Shown here one piece after another: positions 39,500 through 52,223 of a stretch of 64,000 nucleotides of DNA. Under the pieces are notes generated by a model, which searched no databases, was not told the origin of the DNA, and was given only the letters and a program-made list of their open reading frames with translations. Position 1 is the first letter of the stretch, and the number at the start of each line of letters is the position of its first letter. Source of the stretch: Tetrahymena thermophila SB210 (lineage: Eukaryota; Ciliophora; Oligohymenophorea; Hymenostomatida; Tetrahymenidae); NCBI RefSeq assembly GCF_000189635.1, contig NW_002476416.1:78996-142995 (forward strand). Reading direction: 5' to 3'. Both the position numbers and the translations under genes were made by a program.

Positions 39500-40302
39500 T
39501 TTGCTATATATATATTTGTAAAACATGAAGAGATATCAAATTCATTAATTTTTATACAACGTTCATGTAATTTGTGGCTATTTGATTAATCAAAGTCATG
39601 AATTTAATTTAATAAATTTGAATTTTAATCAATAATTTTATTTGTGGCTATGGTTCTTATTTCAGATCATTAACTATAGTTGAATGTTTATCCATTAATT
39701 TAAGTAATTAGGAATTTATACTTTATGCTAACTCCTTTATCTAAGAAGAAATAAGTATCTCATAATTTGGACATCTTTTTACATGTAAAAAAAATATTTT
39801 CATACATAAAGAAAACAGAATCTAAAATTACAAATAAAATTTCATCTCCAATATATAGTTTTCTAAAAATTAGTATGATATGTATTATAAAATAAAAATA
39901 TTACTTATTAAATTAATATCAATAATTGTAAAATGTTACTATTTATTATTTAGTTTGAGTTTTTAGGTTAAAAATTGCTTATTCTTATCAAAATTTTATT
40001 TCATAATTAAATAACTAATTAATCTTGACAATATTATTTCTAACTTCAAATAGAATTTTATAGTTAATTCTAAAATGATAACACATTGATCTAATAAATT
40101 ATATCTAATCATCTTTTAAAATTTTTTTGATTTAAAATCTAAAAATAATATTATTTTATTCTTTATCATTTCTTTCAATATTGTTTATGACCTTTAATTT
40201 AATCCATATTTTTAAATATTTGAGACTTATAATTAAATTGTTTTATTAACGTATGCAGATTAATTTTATTACTAAAATTATATTTTCCAATAAATAGAAT
40301 TG
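39500..40302. repeat. Array spacer module, copy 5 (partial)
   Basis: Closest to copy 8 at about 46985-47790, sharing small details such as TATAGTTGA and CTCATAATTTGGACAT. It ends abruptly at AATAGAATTG (about 40302), where promoter and 5' coding sequence have been deleted and pseudogene 4 begins mid-gene. Confidence 0.7.
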
Positions 40303-41072
40303 CCAGATATGACTAAAGAAGAATTTACTGAAAAAATTGATATGAAATAGGATTTGGTTGACCATTTAATGATTAGAGTTAGTTAAGAGGCAACTCATAA
40401 TAATGTAAATAGAGAAGCTTAACTGAATTCAAAAGCCCCACTTTAGCTGCTTCAATAGACTGGAGAACAAAAGGTGCTGTAACATCAGTTAAGAATTAAG
40501 GTAATTGTGGTTCATGCTGGAGTTTCTCTGCAGCTGGCTTAATGGAGTCATTTAACTTCATTTAAAACAAAGCTTTAGTTGATTTTTCTGAGTAATAACT
40601 CCTTGATTGTGTCATCCCTGCAAACGGTTACAATATTCATGGATGTGAAGGATGGCCTGCTTACTGTGTAGAATATGCCTCCAAAGTAAGTATCACTACC
40701 TTAAAGAACTATCCCTATGTTAGAGTTTAGAATAAGTGTAATGTGACTGGTACAAATAATGGTTTTAAGCCTAAAAAGTGGAATTAAGTTCCTAACACTT
40801 CAAATGACTTAAAAAGTGTTTTGAATTTCTCTCCTGTTTCTGTTCTTGTTGATGCTAACAATTGGGATGGTTATTAGTCTGGAATTTTCAACGGGTGCGA
40901 TTAATCTCTTATTATTCTTAACCATGCTGTATTAGCTGTTGGCTATGACAAACAAGGTAACTGGATTGTTAAAAACTCTTGGGGCCCTTATTGGGGTGAA
41001 AATGGTTATATGAGACTTGCTCCTAACAACACCTGCAGTATCCTAAAATATAATATTTAAATTACTGCTTGA
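40303..41072 (+). pseudogene. Protease pseudogene 4 (5' truncated, one frameshift)
   Basis: Begins inside the propeptide at the DMTKEEF codons, with promoter, signal peptide and about the first 75 codons missing. One A is lost at about 40430 (TTCAAAAGCCCC instead of TTCAAAAAGCCCC), which shifts the frame. Downstream of that the mature domain is remarkably preserved to the TGA at 41070-41072: [16 protein letters not shown] and [10 protein letters not shown] are all intact. One Gly is lost in the GCEGWP segment, and NTCG became NTCS. It is the closest relative of protease 6, so inactivation looks recent. Confidence 0.9.
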
Positions 41073-41107
41073 AAAATTTGGATAAACTATTATAAATTAA
41101 AATTTAT

Positions 41108-41345
41108 GAAAATATAGGGTTGGACAAAATAATTGAACATTAATAAAAGTATCTGAAGGGTATCTCTGATAAATTTTATATTATGATATTTAGATTTATC
41201 ATCAAAAATTATATATGAATATATACATGATATTAACAAATTCTTACTTACTATTAGATTCCTTAAAAAACAATGAAATTGAAATTTATATTATAAATGT
41301 GTTTAAAAAACAAGTCAAAAAAATCCAGTGTCAGACCACACTTTT
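41108..41345. mobile_element. Unique insert, possible Tc1/mariner-like fragment
   Basis: The 3' flank shared with protease 6 breaks at a TA dinucleotide (41115-41116) and continues GGGTTGGACAAAATAATTG, which resembles ends of Tc1-like elements. Spacer homology resumes after CCAGTGTCAGACCACACTTT near 41345. The two ends do not form a clear inverted repeat and no transposase remains, so this is tentative. Confidence 0.3.
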
Positions 41346-42565
41346 CTCTTTATATAATGAATGACCTAATTTATACTTTTTGCAAAAATTTTAAATAATT
41401 TTTAAATTATTTATTTTGTACAAATTTATAAGTAAAATAATAAAGCAAAATCATTTTTCCTGTTCTAGACAGGTAGTATTTTTATAGTAAATTTAAATGA
41501 AAATTCTTCATATAAATATACTTTATTATTTCCCAAGCTAAATCTCAAGATAAAATTATAAGTAATACATAATTTCCATAAAAAATTATTAAATACTATC
41601 AAGCATAAGCTGTTAAAAATGAATAAATGAAAACTAAACTTATATAAAATATATTTATAAAATTAATTTTACTTTTGAAAAATAATGAATTTATAATAGT
41701 AATTAAATCTCCATAGTATAGAATAATTTACTTTTTTTGTTTTTATTCTTAATTTCATTAATTGAAAAAATCTTCTGAAAACTAATCACTTTTTCCTATA
41801 AAATTTAAAACAAAGTATGGAGTAACATAGAGTTAATTAATAAATATCATTTTAATTTTAAACTATCCAAAATGATAAAAGTTATTTATAATAGTCTATT
41901 TAAATGAAATAGATATCTTGAAGTATTAATGTCACTAGTGATGTGTAGTAGATGCTTTGTTATATCTATTTATAAAACATGTAGAGATATTAAAAATCAT
42001 TAATTTTTATCCAAAGTTTATTTAATTTCTGGCTATTTGATATATCAAAACCATGAATTTAATTTAATAAAAATAAGTATAAATCAAAAATTTTACTTCA
42101 TGGCTTTGGCTTTTATTTCAGACCATTAACTTATATTTGAGTGTTTTTATGTATAAATTTAAGTAATTAAGAATTTATATTATCATAATTTCCCCTTTTA
42201 AATGTAAAAAAAATATTTTCATAATTAAAGAAAATAGAGTCTAAAATTCAGAAGTAAAACTTATTCTCCAATATTTTGTTTTCTAAAAATTAGTATTATA
42301 TGTATTATTAAATAAAACATATTATTTACTAAATTAGCATCATATTTTTGCAAAATGTTACAATCTATTATTTTGTTTGAGTTTTTATGTTGTAAATTGA
42401 TTATCCTTATCAAAATTTTATTACATAGTTTTTATTACTAAGTAATTCTGATAAAATAATTTCTAACTTGAAATAGAATTTTATAGTGAATTCTGTAATG
42501 AGGGTAAATAGATCTGATAAATTTTATCTAATCATCTTTTAAAATTTTTTTGATTTAAATATAAA
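41346..42565. repeat. Array spacer module, copy 6
   Basis: Nearly identical to copy 11 (about 53928-55330), including the AAAGTATGGAGTAACATA variant. Precedes protease gene 5. Noncoding. Confidence 0.7.
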
Positions 42566-42673
42566 AAATACACTATTCCAAATTGAAATCCTCCATGCTT
42601 TATATAGTTAGCATTTTTACTCAAAACATTAAAGAATAAAAAATAAAAATAAAACTAAAACTTTAAGTAAAAT
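42566..42673 (+). promoter_or_regulatory. Protease promoter block, gene 5
   Basis: Conserved box ACTATTCCAAATTGAAAT then GCTTTATATAGTTAGCATTT, followed by the A-rich leader into ATG. The TATA-like TTTATATAG is kept. Confidence 0.6.
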
Positions 42674-43684
42674 ATGAATAAATTTATCCTTTTGAGTATT
42701 ATCATGCTCATGCCTCTCTGTTTTGCTCAAGATATAAGTGTAGAAAAACTTCTTGCTTATAATAAATGGTCAAGCTAACATCAAAGAGTTTATCTGAATG
42801 AACATGAAAAACTATTTAGACAAATGGTTTTCTTTGAGAACATGTAAAAGATTTAGGAACATAACAGTGATCCTAATAACACCTATTCTACCCATTTAAA
42901 CTAATTCTCAGATATGACTAAAGAAGAATTTGTAGAAAAAATTCTTATGAAATAGGATTTGGTTGACCATTTTATGAAAGGAATCAATTAAGAGACAACT
43001 CATAGTGATTCTAATAATAAGGAAACTTAATTGAATTCAAAAAGCCTTACTTTAGCTGATTCAATAGACTGGAGAACAAAAGGTGCTGTAACATCAGTTA
43101 AAAATTAAGGTGATTGTGGTTCATGCTGGACTTTCTCTGCAGCTGGCTTAATGGAGTCATTTAACTTCATTAAAAACAATGTTTTAGTTGATTTTTCTGA
43201 GTAATAACTGCTTGACTGTGTCTACTTTACAAGGGGTTACAACTCTTATGGATGTTCTGGAGGATGGCCTGATTAATGTCTGAATTATGCCTCCAAAATA
43301 GGTATCACTACCCTAGACAAGTATCCCTATGTTGGAGTTATGACCAATTGTAGAGGGAGTGGTACAAATAATGGCTTTAAGCCTAAAAGCTGGATTTAAA
43401 TTCCTAACACTTCTAATGACTTAAAAAGTGCTTTGAATTTCTCTCCTGTTTCTGTTCTTGTTGATGCTTCCACTTTGGGTATTTATAAATCTGGAATTTT
43501 CAACGGATGTGATTAATCTAATATTAGTCTTAATCACGCTGTATTAGCTGTTGGCTATGACTAACAAGGAAACTGGATTATTAAAAATTCTTGGGGCACC
43601 TAATGGGGTGAGAATGGCTATATGAGACTTGCTGCTAACAATACATGCGGTATCTTAAGCTATAATTTTTAAATTACTGCTTGA
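42674..43684 (+). CDS. Secreted cathepsin L-like cysteine protease 5
   Basis: Intronless, 336 residues, signal peptide, I29 propeptide and C1A domain. Catalytic Cys151 sits in CGSCWTF (Thr where others have Ser), His288 in [10 protein letters not shown], Asn305 in KNSWGTQWGE. The stretch after the second structural Cys differs from all other copies (DCVYFTRGYNSYGCSGG) and the segment YVGVMTNCRGSG replaces the usual VQKNCNVTG-type sequence, both near the substrate-binding cleft in this fold. A Trp after DAST is Leu here. These point to altered specificity (inference). Closest relative is protease 8. Confidence 0.94.
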
Positions 43685-44120
43685 AAAATCTGGATAAGCT
43701 ATTATAATTCAAATATATTATTCGTATAAACTATTATTTTATATAAAATAGTAATTCAAATATTAAGATTCGATTAGTTTTAAAAATACAAATTTATTTA
43801 AATTAACATTAAATTTATAAATATTAAAAAATAATAATTTATATTTCAAAATAGCTTGACAAAATATATTAAAGTAAGTTTATTTTATAAAAAAAGTTCA
43901 ACAAAAATTAACTATAAAATTAATTATAGCACTTCCAGGATTATAATTATCGTGTAGCGCTCGGCAAGAATAGTTATCTTGAAATTGCTGAAATAGTTTA
44001 ATTGTTTTTAAGAATATTAATATTAAAATTAAATATCTAAGCTCTTTTTTATTATTTTTTAAATAAAATTTATAATTTAACACCCAGAATATCACACAAA
44101 ATTTGTAAAGTGGGTGGGTG
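43685..44120. other. 3' flank of protease 5 with palindromic insert
   Basis: The shared 3' flank ends near 43870. Unique sequence follows with unusual CG content (GTGTAGCGCTCGGCAAG near 43952) and a long hairpin: TTAACACCCA (44075-44084) pairs perfectly with TGGGTGTTAA (about 44113-44122). Spacer homology resumes further right. Any protein-like frame here is not conserved elsewhere. Confidence 0.5.
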
Positions 44121-44149
44121 TTAATTGATAAGAGCTTACAGTATTTAAG

Positions 44150-45782
44150 ATTTTTATGTTAACATATATTTAGCTAGATAATATTAAGTAAGAACATTTT
44201 TAAGTTAATTTCAAATAAAATTCAAAATTCGACAAAAAATTATTAAAATATAAATAATTTAAATAAAATACCATAAGACTAAAGTATAAACATGTAAGTA
44301 TGTATGCCTTTAATAAAAGAAAAATATATCAAAATATCCTTTAATTTGAATTATTATGATGCGATATATACTGACCTAATTAATACTTTTCTTAAAGAAT
44401 TTATTTTATTCAAATTTATAAGTAAAATAATAAAGCAAAATCCTTTTTCCTGTTTTACACTAAGTAATTTTATAGTCACTTTAAATGAAAATTCTTCATA
44501 TAAATATACTTTATTAATTCCCAAGTTAAAGCTAAATATAAAATTATAAGTAATACATAATTTCCATAAAACTTTCTAAATGCAATCAAGCAAAGGTTGT
44601 TAAAAATAAATAAATGAATGAATACTAAATTTATTTAAAATATATTTATAAAATTAATTTTACTTTTGAAGAATAATGAATTTACTGTAGTAATAAATTC
44701 TCCATAATATAGAATAAAATATATTTTTTTAGTTTTCATTCTGAATTTTATCAATTGAAAAAATCTTCTGGAAGCAAATAACTTTTTTTCTATAAAATTT
44801 AAAACAAAATATGGAAAGATTTATCATTAACATAAAATTAGTTAATAAATTTTAAATGAAATAGGTATCTCGAAGTGTTGATGGTTAGTATAGATATGTA
44901 ATAGATGCTTTGCTATATCTATTTATAAAACATTTAGAGATATCAAAACCATTCATTTTTATACAAAGTTTATTTAATTTGTGGATTTTGATAGATCTAA
45001 ACCATAAATTTAATTTAATAAATTCAAATATAAATCAATAATTATATTTCATAATTCTCGTAATTATTTCAGATCATTAAATTTTTTTGAGTGTTTTTGT
45101 ACATAAATCTGAATAATTAGGAATTTATATTTTTTCCTATTTCCATATCTAAGGGAAATAAGTATATCATAATTTAAACAACTTTTTCCGTGTAAAAAAA
45201 ATATTTTCATACATAAAGAAAATAGAGTTTAAAATTTAGCAGTAAAATTTAATCTCCGATATTTTATTTTCTAAAAATTATATAGTTTGATATATTTTAT
45301 AAAATAAAAAATATTATTTACAAATTAGCATCAATAATTGCAAAATGTTACAATCTATTTTATTCTTTGAGTAGACAGTAAAAAATTATTTATTCAAATC
45401 AAAATTTTATTTCATATCTTTTATTACTAATTAATTCTGATTATATAACTTCTAACTTGAAATAGAATTTTATAGTTAATTTTAAAATTACAACACATTT
45501 ATCTGATAAGTTTTATCTAATCATCTTTTAAAACTATCTTGATTTTAAATCTAAAAATAATATTATTTTATTATCTATTAATTCTTTCAATTATATTTAT
45601 CACCTCTAATTTAACCCATATTTTTAAATATTTGAGGCTTATAATTAAATGATTGTATTAATGTATGCAGATTAATTTTATTACTAAAATTGTATCTTTC
45701 AATAAATAAAATTATAATTTAAGATAAACAATAAATTAGCTGGCTAAACTTTTCTTAATAAATTAAAAAATTAGTTTTTGCT
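44150..45782. repeat. Array spacer module, copy 7
   Basis: Full-length spacer, its right half almost identical to copy 4. Leads into a promoter block with almost no gene behind it. Confidence 0.7.
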
Positions 45783-45890
45783 TATAAAAATTCACTATTC
45801 CTAATTAAAATTCGCCACGCTTAACAGACTTAGACATTTTTACTAAAAACATTAAAGAATAAAAAAATCAAATTGAAAACTATTTAGATA
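45783..45890 (+). pseudogene. Protease relic: promoter and a scrap of coding sequence
   Basis: The conserved promoter (ATTCACTATTCC, ACATTTTTACTAAAAACATT) is present, but after AAAAAAATCAAATTG only about 15 bases of the gene remain (GAAAACTATTTAGATA, the codons around EKLFR in intact copies, with the same missing A as pseudogene 3). The hairpin element copy B starts immediately after. Everything else of the gene is gone. Confidence 0.75.
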
Positions 45891-45990
45891 TAGCACTTTG
45901 CAATTTTAAAAAATAGTCATCGCTATTTATTAGCGATGATTTAAATTTTATTTTCTGATATATTTTGATGTATTAAATGAAAAATAGTAT
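45891..45990. repeat. Hairpin repeat element, copy B
   Basis: Second copy of the element at 29170-29320, with the same stem (45917-45925 with 45931-45939) and flanks but without the internal 13-bp palindrome insert. It lies exactly at the end of the protease relic. Sequence to about 46085 is also unique (GCGGAAAGCC and GGGGTTTCCAAGTCGC, partly self-complementary) before spacer homology resumes. Confidence 0.65.
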
Positions 45991-46085
45991 GTCATCAAAA
46001 TATTTATAAATTTTGCGGAAAGCCAACTTATATTATATTTATTATATAAAGGGGTTTCCAAGTCGCTGAAATGACCTATATATAG

Positions 46086-47829
46086 GTAAGTAATTTTATA
46101 GTAAATTTAAATGAGAATTCTTCATTAATATATTTTATTAATTTCTAAAAATAAAATTATAAATAATACATAATTTCATAAAAACTTTCAAAATAAACCA
46201 ATGTTAAAAATGAATTAACGAATGAATACTAAACCTATTTAAAATATATTTATAAAATTAATTTTATTTTTTAAAAATAGTGAATTTATTGTGTTAATTA
46301 AATCTCTATGATATATGATAGAGAATAAAATTTATTTTTTTAGCTTTTATTCTTAGTTTCATTTATTGAAAAAATATTCTAAAAGTAAATCACTTTTTTT
46401 CTATAAAATTTAAAACAAAATGTTTAAAGGTTATAATTAGTTAATAAATGCCATTTTAATTTTAAATTATCCTAAATGATAAAAATTATTTAAAAAAGCT
46501 TATTTAAATGAAATAGATATGTCTAAGTATTAATGGTTACTATTAAAATGTAATGATTCTTTGTTATATGTATTTGTAAAACATGTAGAGATATCAAAAA
46601 TCATTAATTTTTATACAATTTTTATGTAATTTTTCGCTATTTGATTGATGAAAATCATGAATTTAATTTAATAAATTTGAATTTTAACCAAAAATTTTAT
46701 TTGTGGCTATGGTTCATATTTCAGATCATTAACTTTAGTTGAATGTTTTTCCATGAATTTAAGTAATTAGAAATTTATATTATATCCTAACTCCCTTATG
46801 TAAGAAGAAATAAGTATATCACAATTTAAACATCTTTTTACATATAAGAAAAATATTTTAAATTAGTTAATAAATACCCTTTTAATTTTAAACTATCCTA
46901 AATGATAAAATTATTTAAAATAGCTTATTTAAATGAAATAGATATGTCTAAGTATTAATTGTTACTATTAAAATGTAATAGATGCTTTGTTATATATATT
47001 TTTAAAACATGTAGAGATATCAAAATCATTAATTTTTATACAATTTTTATGTAATTTGTGGCTATTTGATTGATCAAAGTCATGAATTTAATTTAATAAA
47101 TTTGAATTTTAATCAAAAATTTTATTTGTGGCTATGGTTCTTATTTTCAGATCATTAACTATAGTTGAGTGTTTTTCCATTAATTTAAGTAATTAGAATT
47201 TATACTATATGCTAACTCCTTTATCTAAGAAAGAATAAGTATCTCATAATTTGGACATATTTTTACATGTAAAAAAAATATTTTCATACATAAAGAAAAC
47301 AAAGTCTAAAATTACAAATAAAATTTAATCTCCAATATATAGTTTTCTAAAAATTAGATTGATATGTATTATAAAGTAAACATATTACTTACTAAATTAA
47401 CATTAATAATTGTAAAATGTTACAATTTATTATTTATTTAATTTGAGTTTTTAGGTTAAAAATTGTTTATTCTTATCAAAATTTTATTTCATAACTAAAA
47501 TAACTAATTAATTTTGACAATATTATTTCTAACTTCAAATAGAATTTTATAGTTAATTCTAAAATAATGACACTTTGATCTAATAAATTATATCCAATCA
47601 TCTTTTAAAATTTTTTTGATTTAAAATCTAAAAATAATATTATTTTATTCTTTATCATTTCTTTCAATACTGTTTATGACCTTTTATTTAATCCATATTT
47701 TTAAATATTTGAGGCTTATAATTAAATGGTTTTATTAGCTTATGCAGATTAATTTTATTACTAAAATTATATTTTCCAATAAAGAGAATTGTGATTTAAG
47801 AAAAGTAAGAAAAATTAGTTTAGGCTTAT
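46086..47829. repeat. Array spacer module, copy 8, with internal ~430-bp tandem duplication
   Basis: Segment 46434-46858 is directly repeated at 46862-47290 (TTAGTTAATAAAT, GTAGAGATATCAAAA, TTTGTGGCTATGG and following blocks). The right part is close to copy 5. Precedes protease gene 6. Confidence 0.65.
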
Positions 47830-47953
47830 TAAAAATTCACTATTCCAAATTGTAACTCCTATGCTTTATATACTTAGTCACTTTTACTTAAAAAATTAAA
47901 GAATAAATATAAAATACAAAAAAATAAAATAAAACTAAAACTTTAAATAAAGT
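47830..47953 (+). promoter_or_regulatory. Protease promoter block, gene 6
   Basis: ATTCACTATTCCAAATTG then GCTTTATATACTTAGTCA, then an A-rich leader to ATG at 47954. The TATA-like element is intact. Confidence 0.6.
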
Positions 47954-48961
<1,008 letters not shown>

Positions 48962-49289
48962 AAAATTTGGATAAGCTATTATAATTAAAATTTATGAAAA
49001 TATATTATTCGTAAAAATTAATATTATATTAAAGTAAATATTAAAATTCAATTATCTTTAAAAATTGAAATTTATTTAAATTAACATTAAATTAATAAAT
49101 ATTAAAAAAATTAATTTATATTTAAAAATAGCTTGGCAAAATATTGCTAATCCTGTAATTAAAATATCACCAACTGTGTAGTTATGTACAGATGGTGATA
49201 TTTCATTCAATTTTTATGATTATAAGCTAATTTTACTCTTTATATTTTTTAATTTTTTTTATCAACCTGTTTTTATTAAATTTTAAATA
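48962..49289. other. 3' flank of protease 6 with perfect hairpin
   Basis: Shared 3' flank to about 49140. Then an 11-bp perfect inverted repeat, AAATATCACCA (49162-49172) with TGGTGATATTT (49193-49203), extended after one mismatch by CTGT/ACAG. It is preceded by CTGTAATTAA, as is the hairpin behind protease 8. Confidence 0.55.
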
Positions 49290-50815
49290 ATTTTTTACAT
49301 TGCAAAATTATTTAATATAAGCTTATATTCAAAATTTGATGAAAAAATGATTTGAATGTAAATAATTTAAATAAAATTAATTTATAATAAACAAATAAAT
49401 ATGTTTTTAAAAAAAGAAACATAATACCAAAATATCCTTTAATTTAGAATATTATAATATTATACTTCAATTTATAATAACCTATTTTTTGCAAAAATTT
49501 TAAATAATTTTTAAAGAATTTATTAAAAACAGTTTTATAAGTTTTATAAATAATTAAGCAAAATCTATTTTCGTCTTCTCTGTAAGTAAGTTATTTTATA
49601 GTGAATTTAAATGAAAGTTATTCATATAAATTTATTTTATTAGTTCCCAAATAAAATAAAACAGAATTTTCATAAAAAATTTATGAGTGCAATCAAGCAT
49701 AAACTGTAAAATATGAATTAATGCATACTAAACCTATTTAAAATATATTTATTAAATTAATTTTACTTTAGAAAAATATTGAATAATTAAATCACCATAA
49801 TAGGGAATAAAATTTATTTTTTTTAGCTTTTATTCTTAATTTCATTAATTGAAAAAATCATAAGAAAGCAAATTACATTTTCCAAAAAAATTTAAAAGAA
49901 AATTTTGAAAGATTTATCAGTAATATGAATTTAATTAATATATAATATCTTAAATGATAAGAATTATTTAAAATGATTTATTTAAAATCTTAAAATATGA
50001 TTAGATAATATTGAAATATAATAGCTGCTTAATCATGGCTATATATAAAACCAGTATAGATATAAAAAATCATAAAGTTTTATAGAAGGCTTATTTAATT
50101 AATTCTATTTAATCAATAGCATGAATTTAATTTAATAGTTTCGAATATAAATCAAAAATTATATTTTATGAATCTCATGCTTATTACAGTTCATTAGCTT
50201 ATTTATAATAGGGTATTTTTATAGATAAATTAAACAATTAAGAATTTAAATTACACTCTAACTTTCATATCTAAAGAAATAAGTAGGTATATCATAATTT
50301 AAACATTTTTTCATATGTAAAAAAAAGTGTTCATACATAATAAAATAAAGTTAAAAATTCAACAGCATAAATTTAAATTTCATATATTGTTTTCTAAAAA
50401 TTAGTATGATATGTATTATAAAGTAAAAATAATTATTTACTAAATTAATATAAGTAATTGCAAAATGTTACTATCTATTATATTGTTTCAGTAAATAAGT
50501 TAAAAATTGCTTAAATTTATTTTTATTTTATTTCTTAAATATAATTACTAATTAATTCTGACAATATGCTTTCTTCTTCAAATAGAATTTTATAGTCAAT
50601 TCTAAAATGATGCAATATAGATTTGTAAATTGAATCTAATCATCTGTAAAAAGCTTCTAGATTTAAAATCTAAAAATAATATTATTTTTATTATCAATTT
50701 ATGTTTTCAATTATATTTATCAACTCTAATTTAATGCATATTTTTAAATATTCGAGGTTTATATTCAATGTATTAACTTATGCATGTTTAATAATATTTA
50801 ATTATGTTTATTAAT
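49290..50815. repeat. Array spacer module, copy 9 (solo)
   Basis: Spacer copy most similar to copy 2, likewise without a following gene. It ends near 50790; unique sequence (with a TATATATATACATATA run and TAGTACCCTAATGTACTGC) fills 50816-51010 before copy 10. Confidence 0.6.
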
Positions 50816-51010
50816 AATTTATTGTTAATAACTAAATATTTGATTTTTCAGGGTTTAAACAAACTTCTCCATTATACAATAAATATATATATACATATAG
50901 TACCCTAATGTACTGCCTTTTTCAAGGCTACATACACGAATAATAACAAAATAGCTTGTAAATAAATCAAAACATTAAATTTCCCTTATAGTAAATCGAA
51001 ATGGCATTTT

Positions 51011-52089
51011 ACTCTATATAATTAATTTACTTTTGAAAAATAATGAATTTATGGTAGTAATTAATTCAATTATTAGAACAAAATTTATTTTTTTGGCTAT
51101 TATTCTTAATTTCATTAATTTAAAAAATCTACTTAAAGCAAATCACTTTTTTTCTATAAAATTTAAAACAATGTGTTGAATGATTTATCAGGAACATAAA
51201 ATTAATTTATAAATGCCATTTTAATTTTAAACTATCCTAATCGATACAAATTATTTAAAATAATTTACTTATATGCAATAGATATCTAGAAGTATTAATG
51301 GTTACTTTAGAAATGTATAAATGCTTTATTATATTTATAAATAAAAAAAGTAAAGATATGAAAAATCATTAATTTTTATACAAATTTTGTTAAATTCGTA
51401 GCTATTTGATTGTTGAGTGTTTTTAAATATAAATTTAAGTAATTAGGAATTTATATAATACTCTTACTTCCAAATATAAGGAGAAATGAGTATATCGTAA
51501 TTTATGAGTCTTTTTCCATATAAAAAATATTTTCATACATAAAGAAAATAGAGTCTAAAATTTAGCAGTAAAATTTAATCTCCAATATTTTGTTTTCTAA
51601 AAATTAGTATGATATGTATTATAAAATAAAAAATATTACTTAATAACTTAACATCAACAATTCCAAAATGTTATAACCTATTATATTGTTTTATATATAT
51701 GTTAAAAATTGTTTATTCTTATCAAAATTTTATTTCATAGCTATAATTAGTAATTAATTCTACTTCTTCGAATTTTATACTTAATTCTAAAATTACAAAA
51801 TATTAATCTGATAAATAATATCTAATCATTTTTAAAATTTTCTTAATTTAAAATCTAAAAATAACATTATTTTATTATCTATCAATTCTTTCAATTATAT
51901 TTGCCACCTCTAATTTAATTCATACTTTTAAATATTTGAGGCTAATAATTAAATGATTTTATTAAGGTATGAAGATTAATTTTATTACTAAAATTATATT
52001 TTTCTATCAATAAAATTACAATTTAGGATAAACAATAAAATAGTTGGTTAAATTTTTCTTACTGAATCAATAAATTAGTTTAGGTTTAT
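51011..52089. repeat. Array spacer module, copy 10
   Basis: Spacer leading into protease gene 7, with the TTAGTATGATATGTATTA block near 51602 and AAATATTTGAGGC near 51930. It has lost the TTGATTGATCAAAA segment (a deletion near 51408). Confidence 0.65.
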
Positions 52090-52223
52090 AAAAAATTCAC
52101 TATTTCAAATTGAAGCTATCCATACTTTATATACTTAGACATTTAGACATTTTTACTGAAAACACTAAACAACAAAAAATTTAAATACAAAAAAAAAAAA
52201 AACTAAAACTAAAACTTTAAAGT
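52090..52223 (+). promoter_or_regulatory. Protease promoter block, gene 7
   Basis: ATTCACTATTTCAAATTG then ACTTTATATACTTAGACATTT, with a small duplication (TTAGACATTTAGACATTT) and a long A-run just before the start codon. Confidence 0.6.

Noticed and set aside
43930-43990. Possible tRNA-like sequence (CGTGTAGCGCTCGGCAAG)
   Set aside because: No acceptor stem, D-loop or T-loop consensus could be placed on either strand.
43898-44095. Minus-strand frame behind protease 5
   Set aside because: It covers a unique hairpin-bearing insert, with no start context, no conservation and A/T-driven composition.
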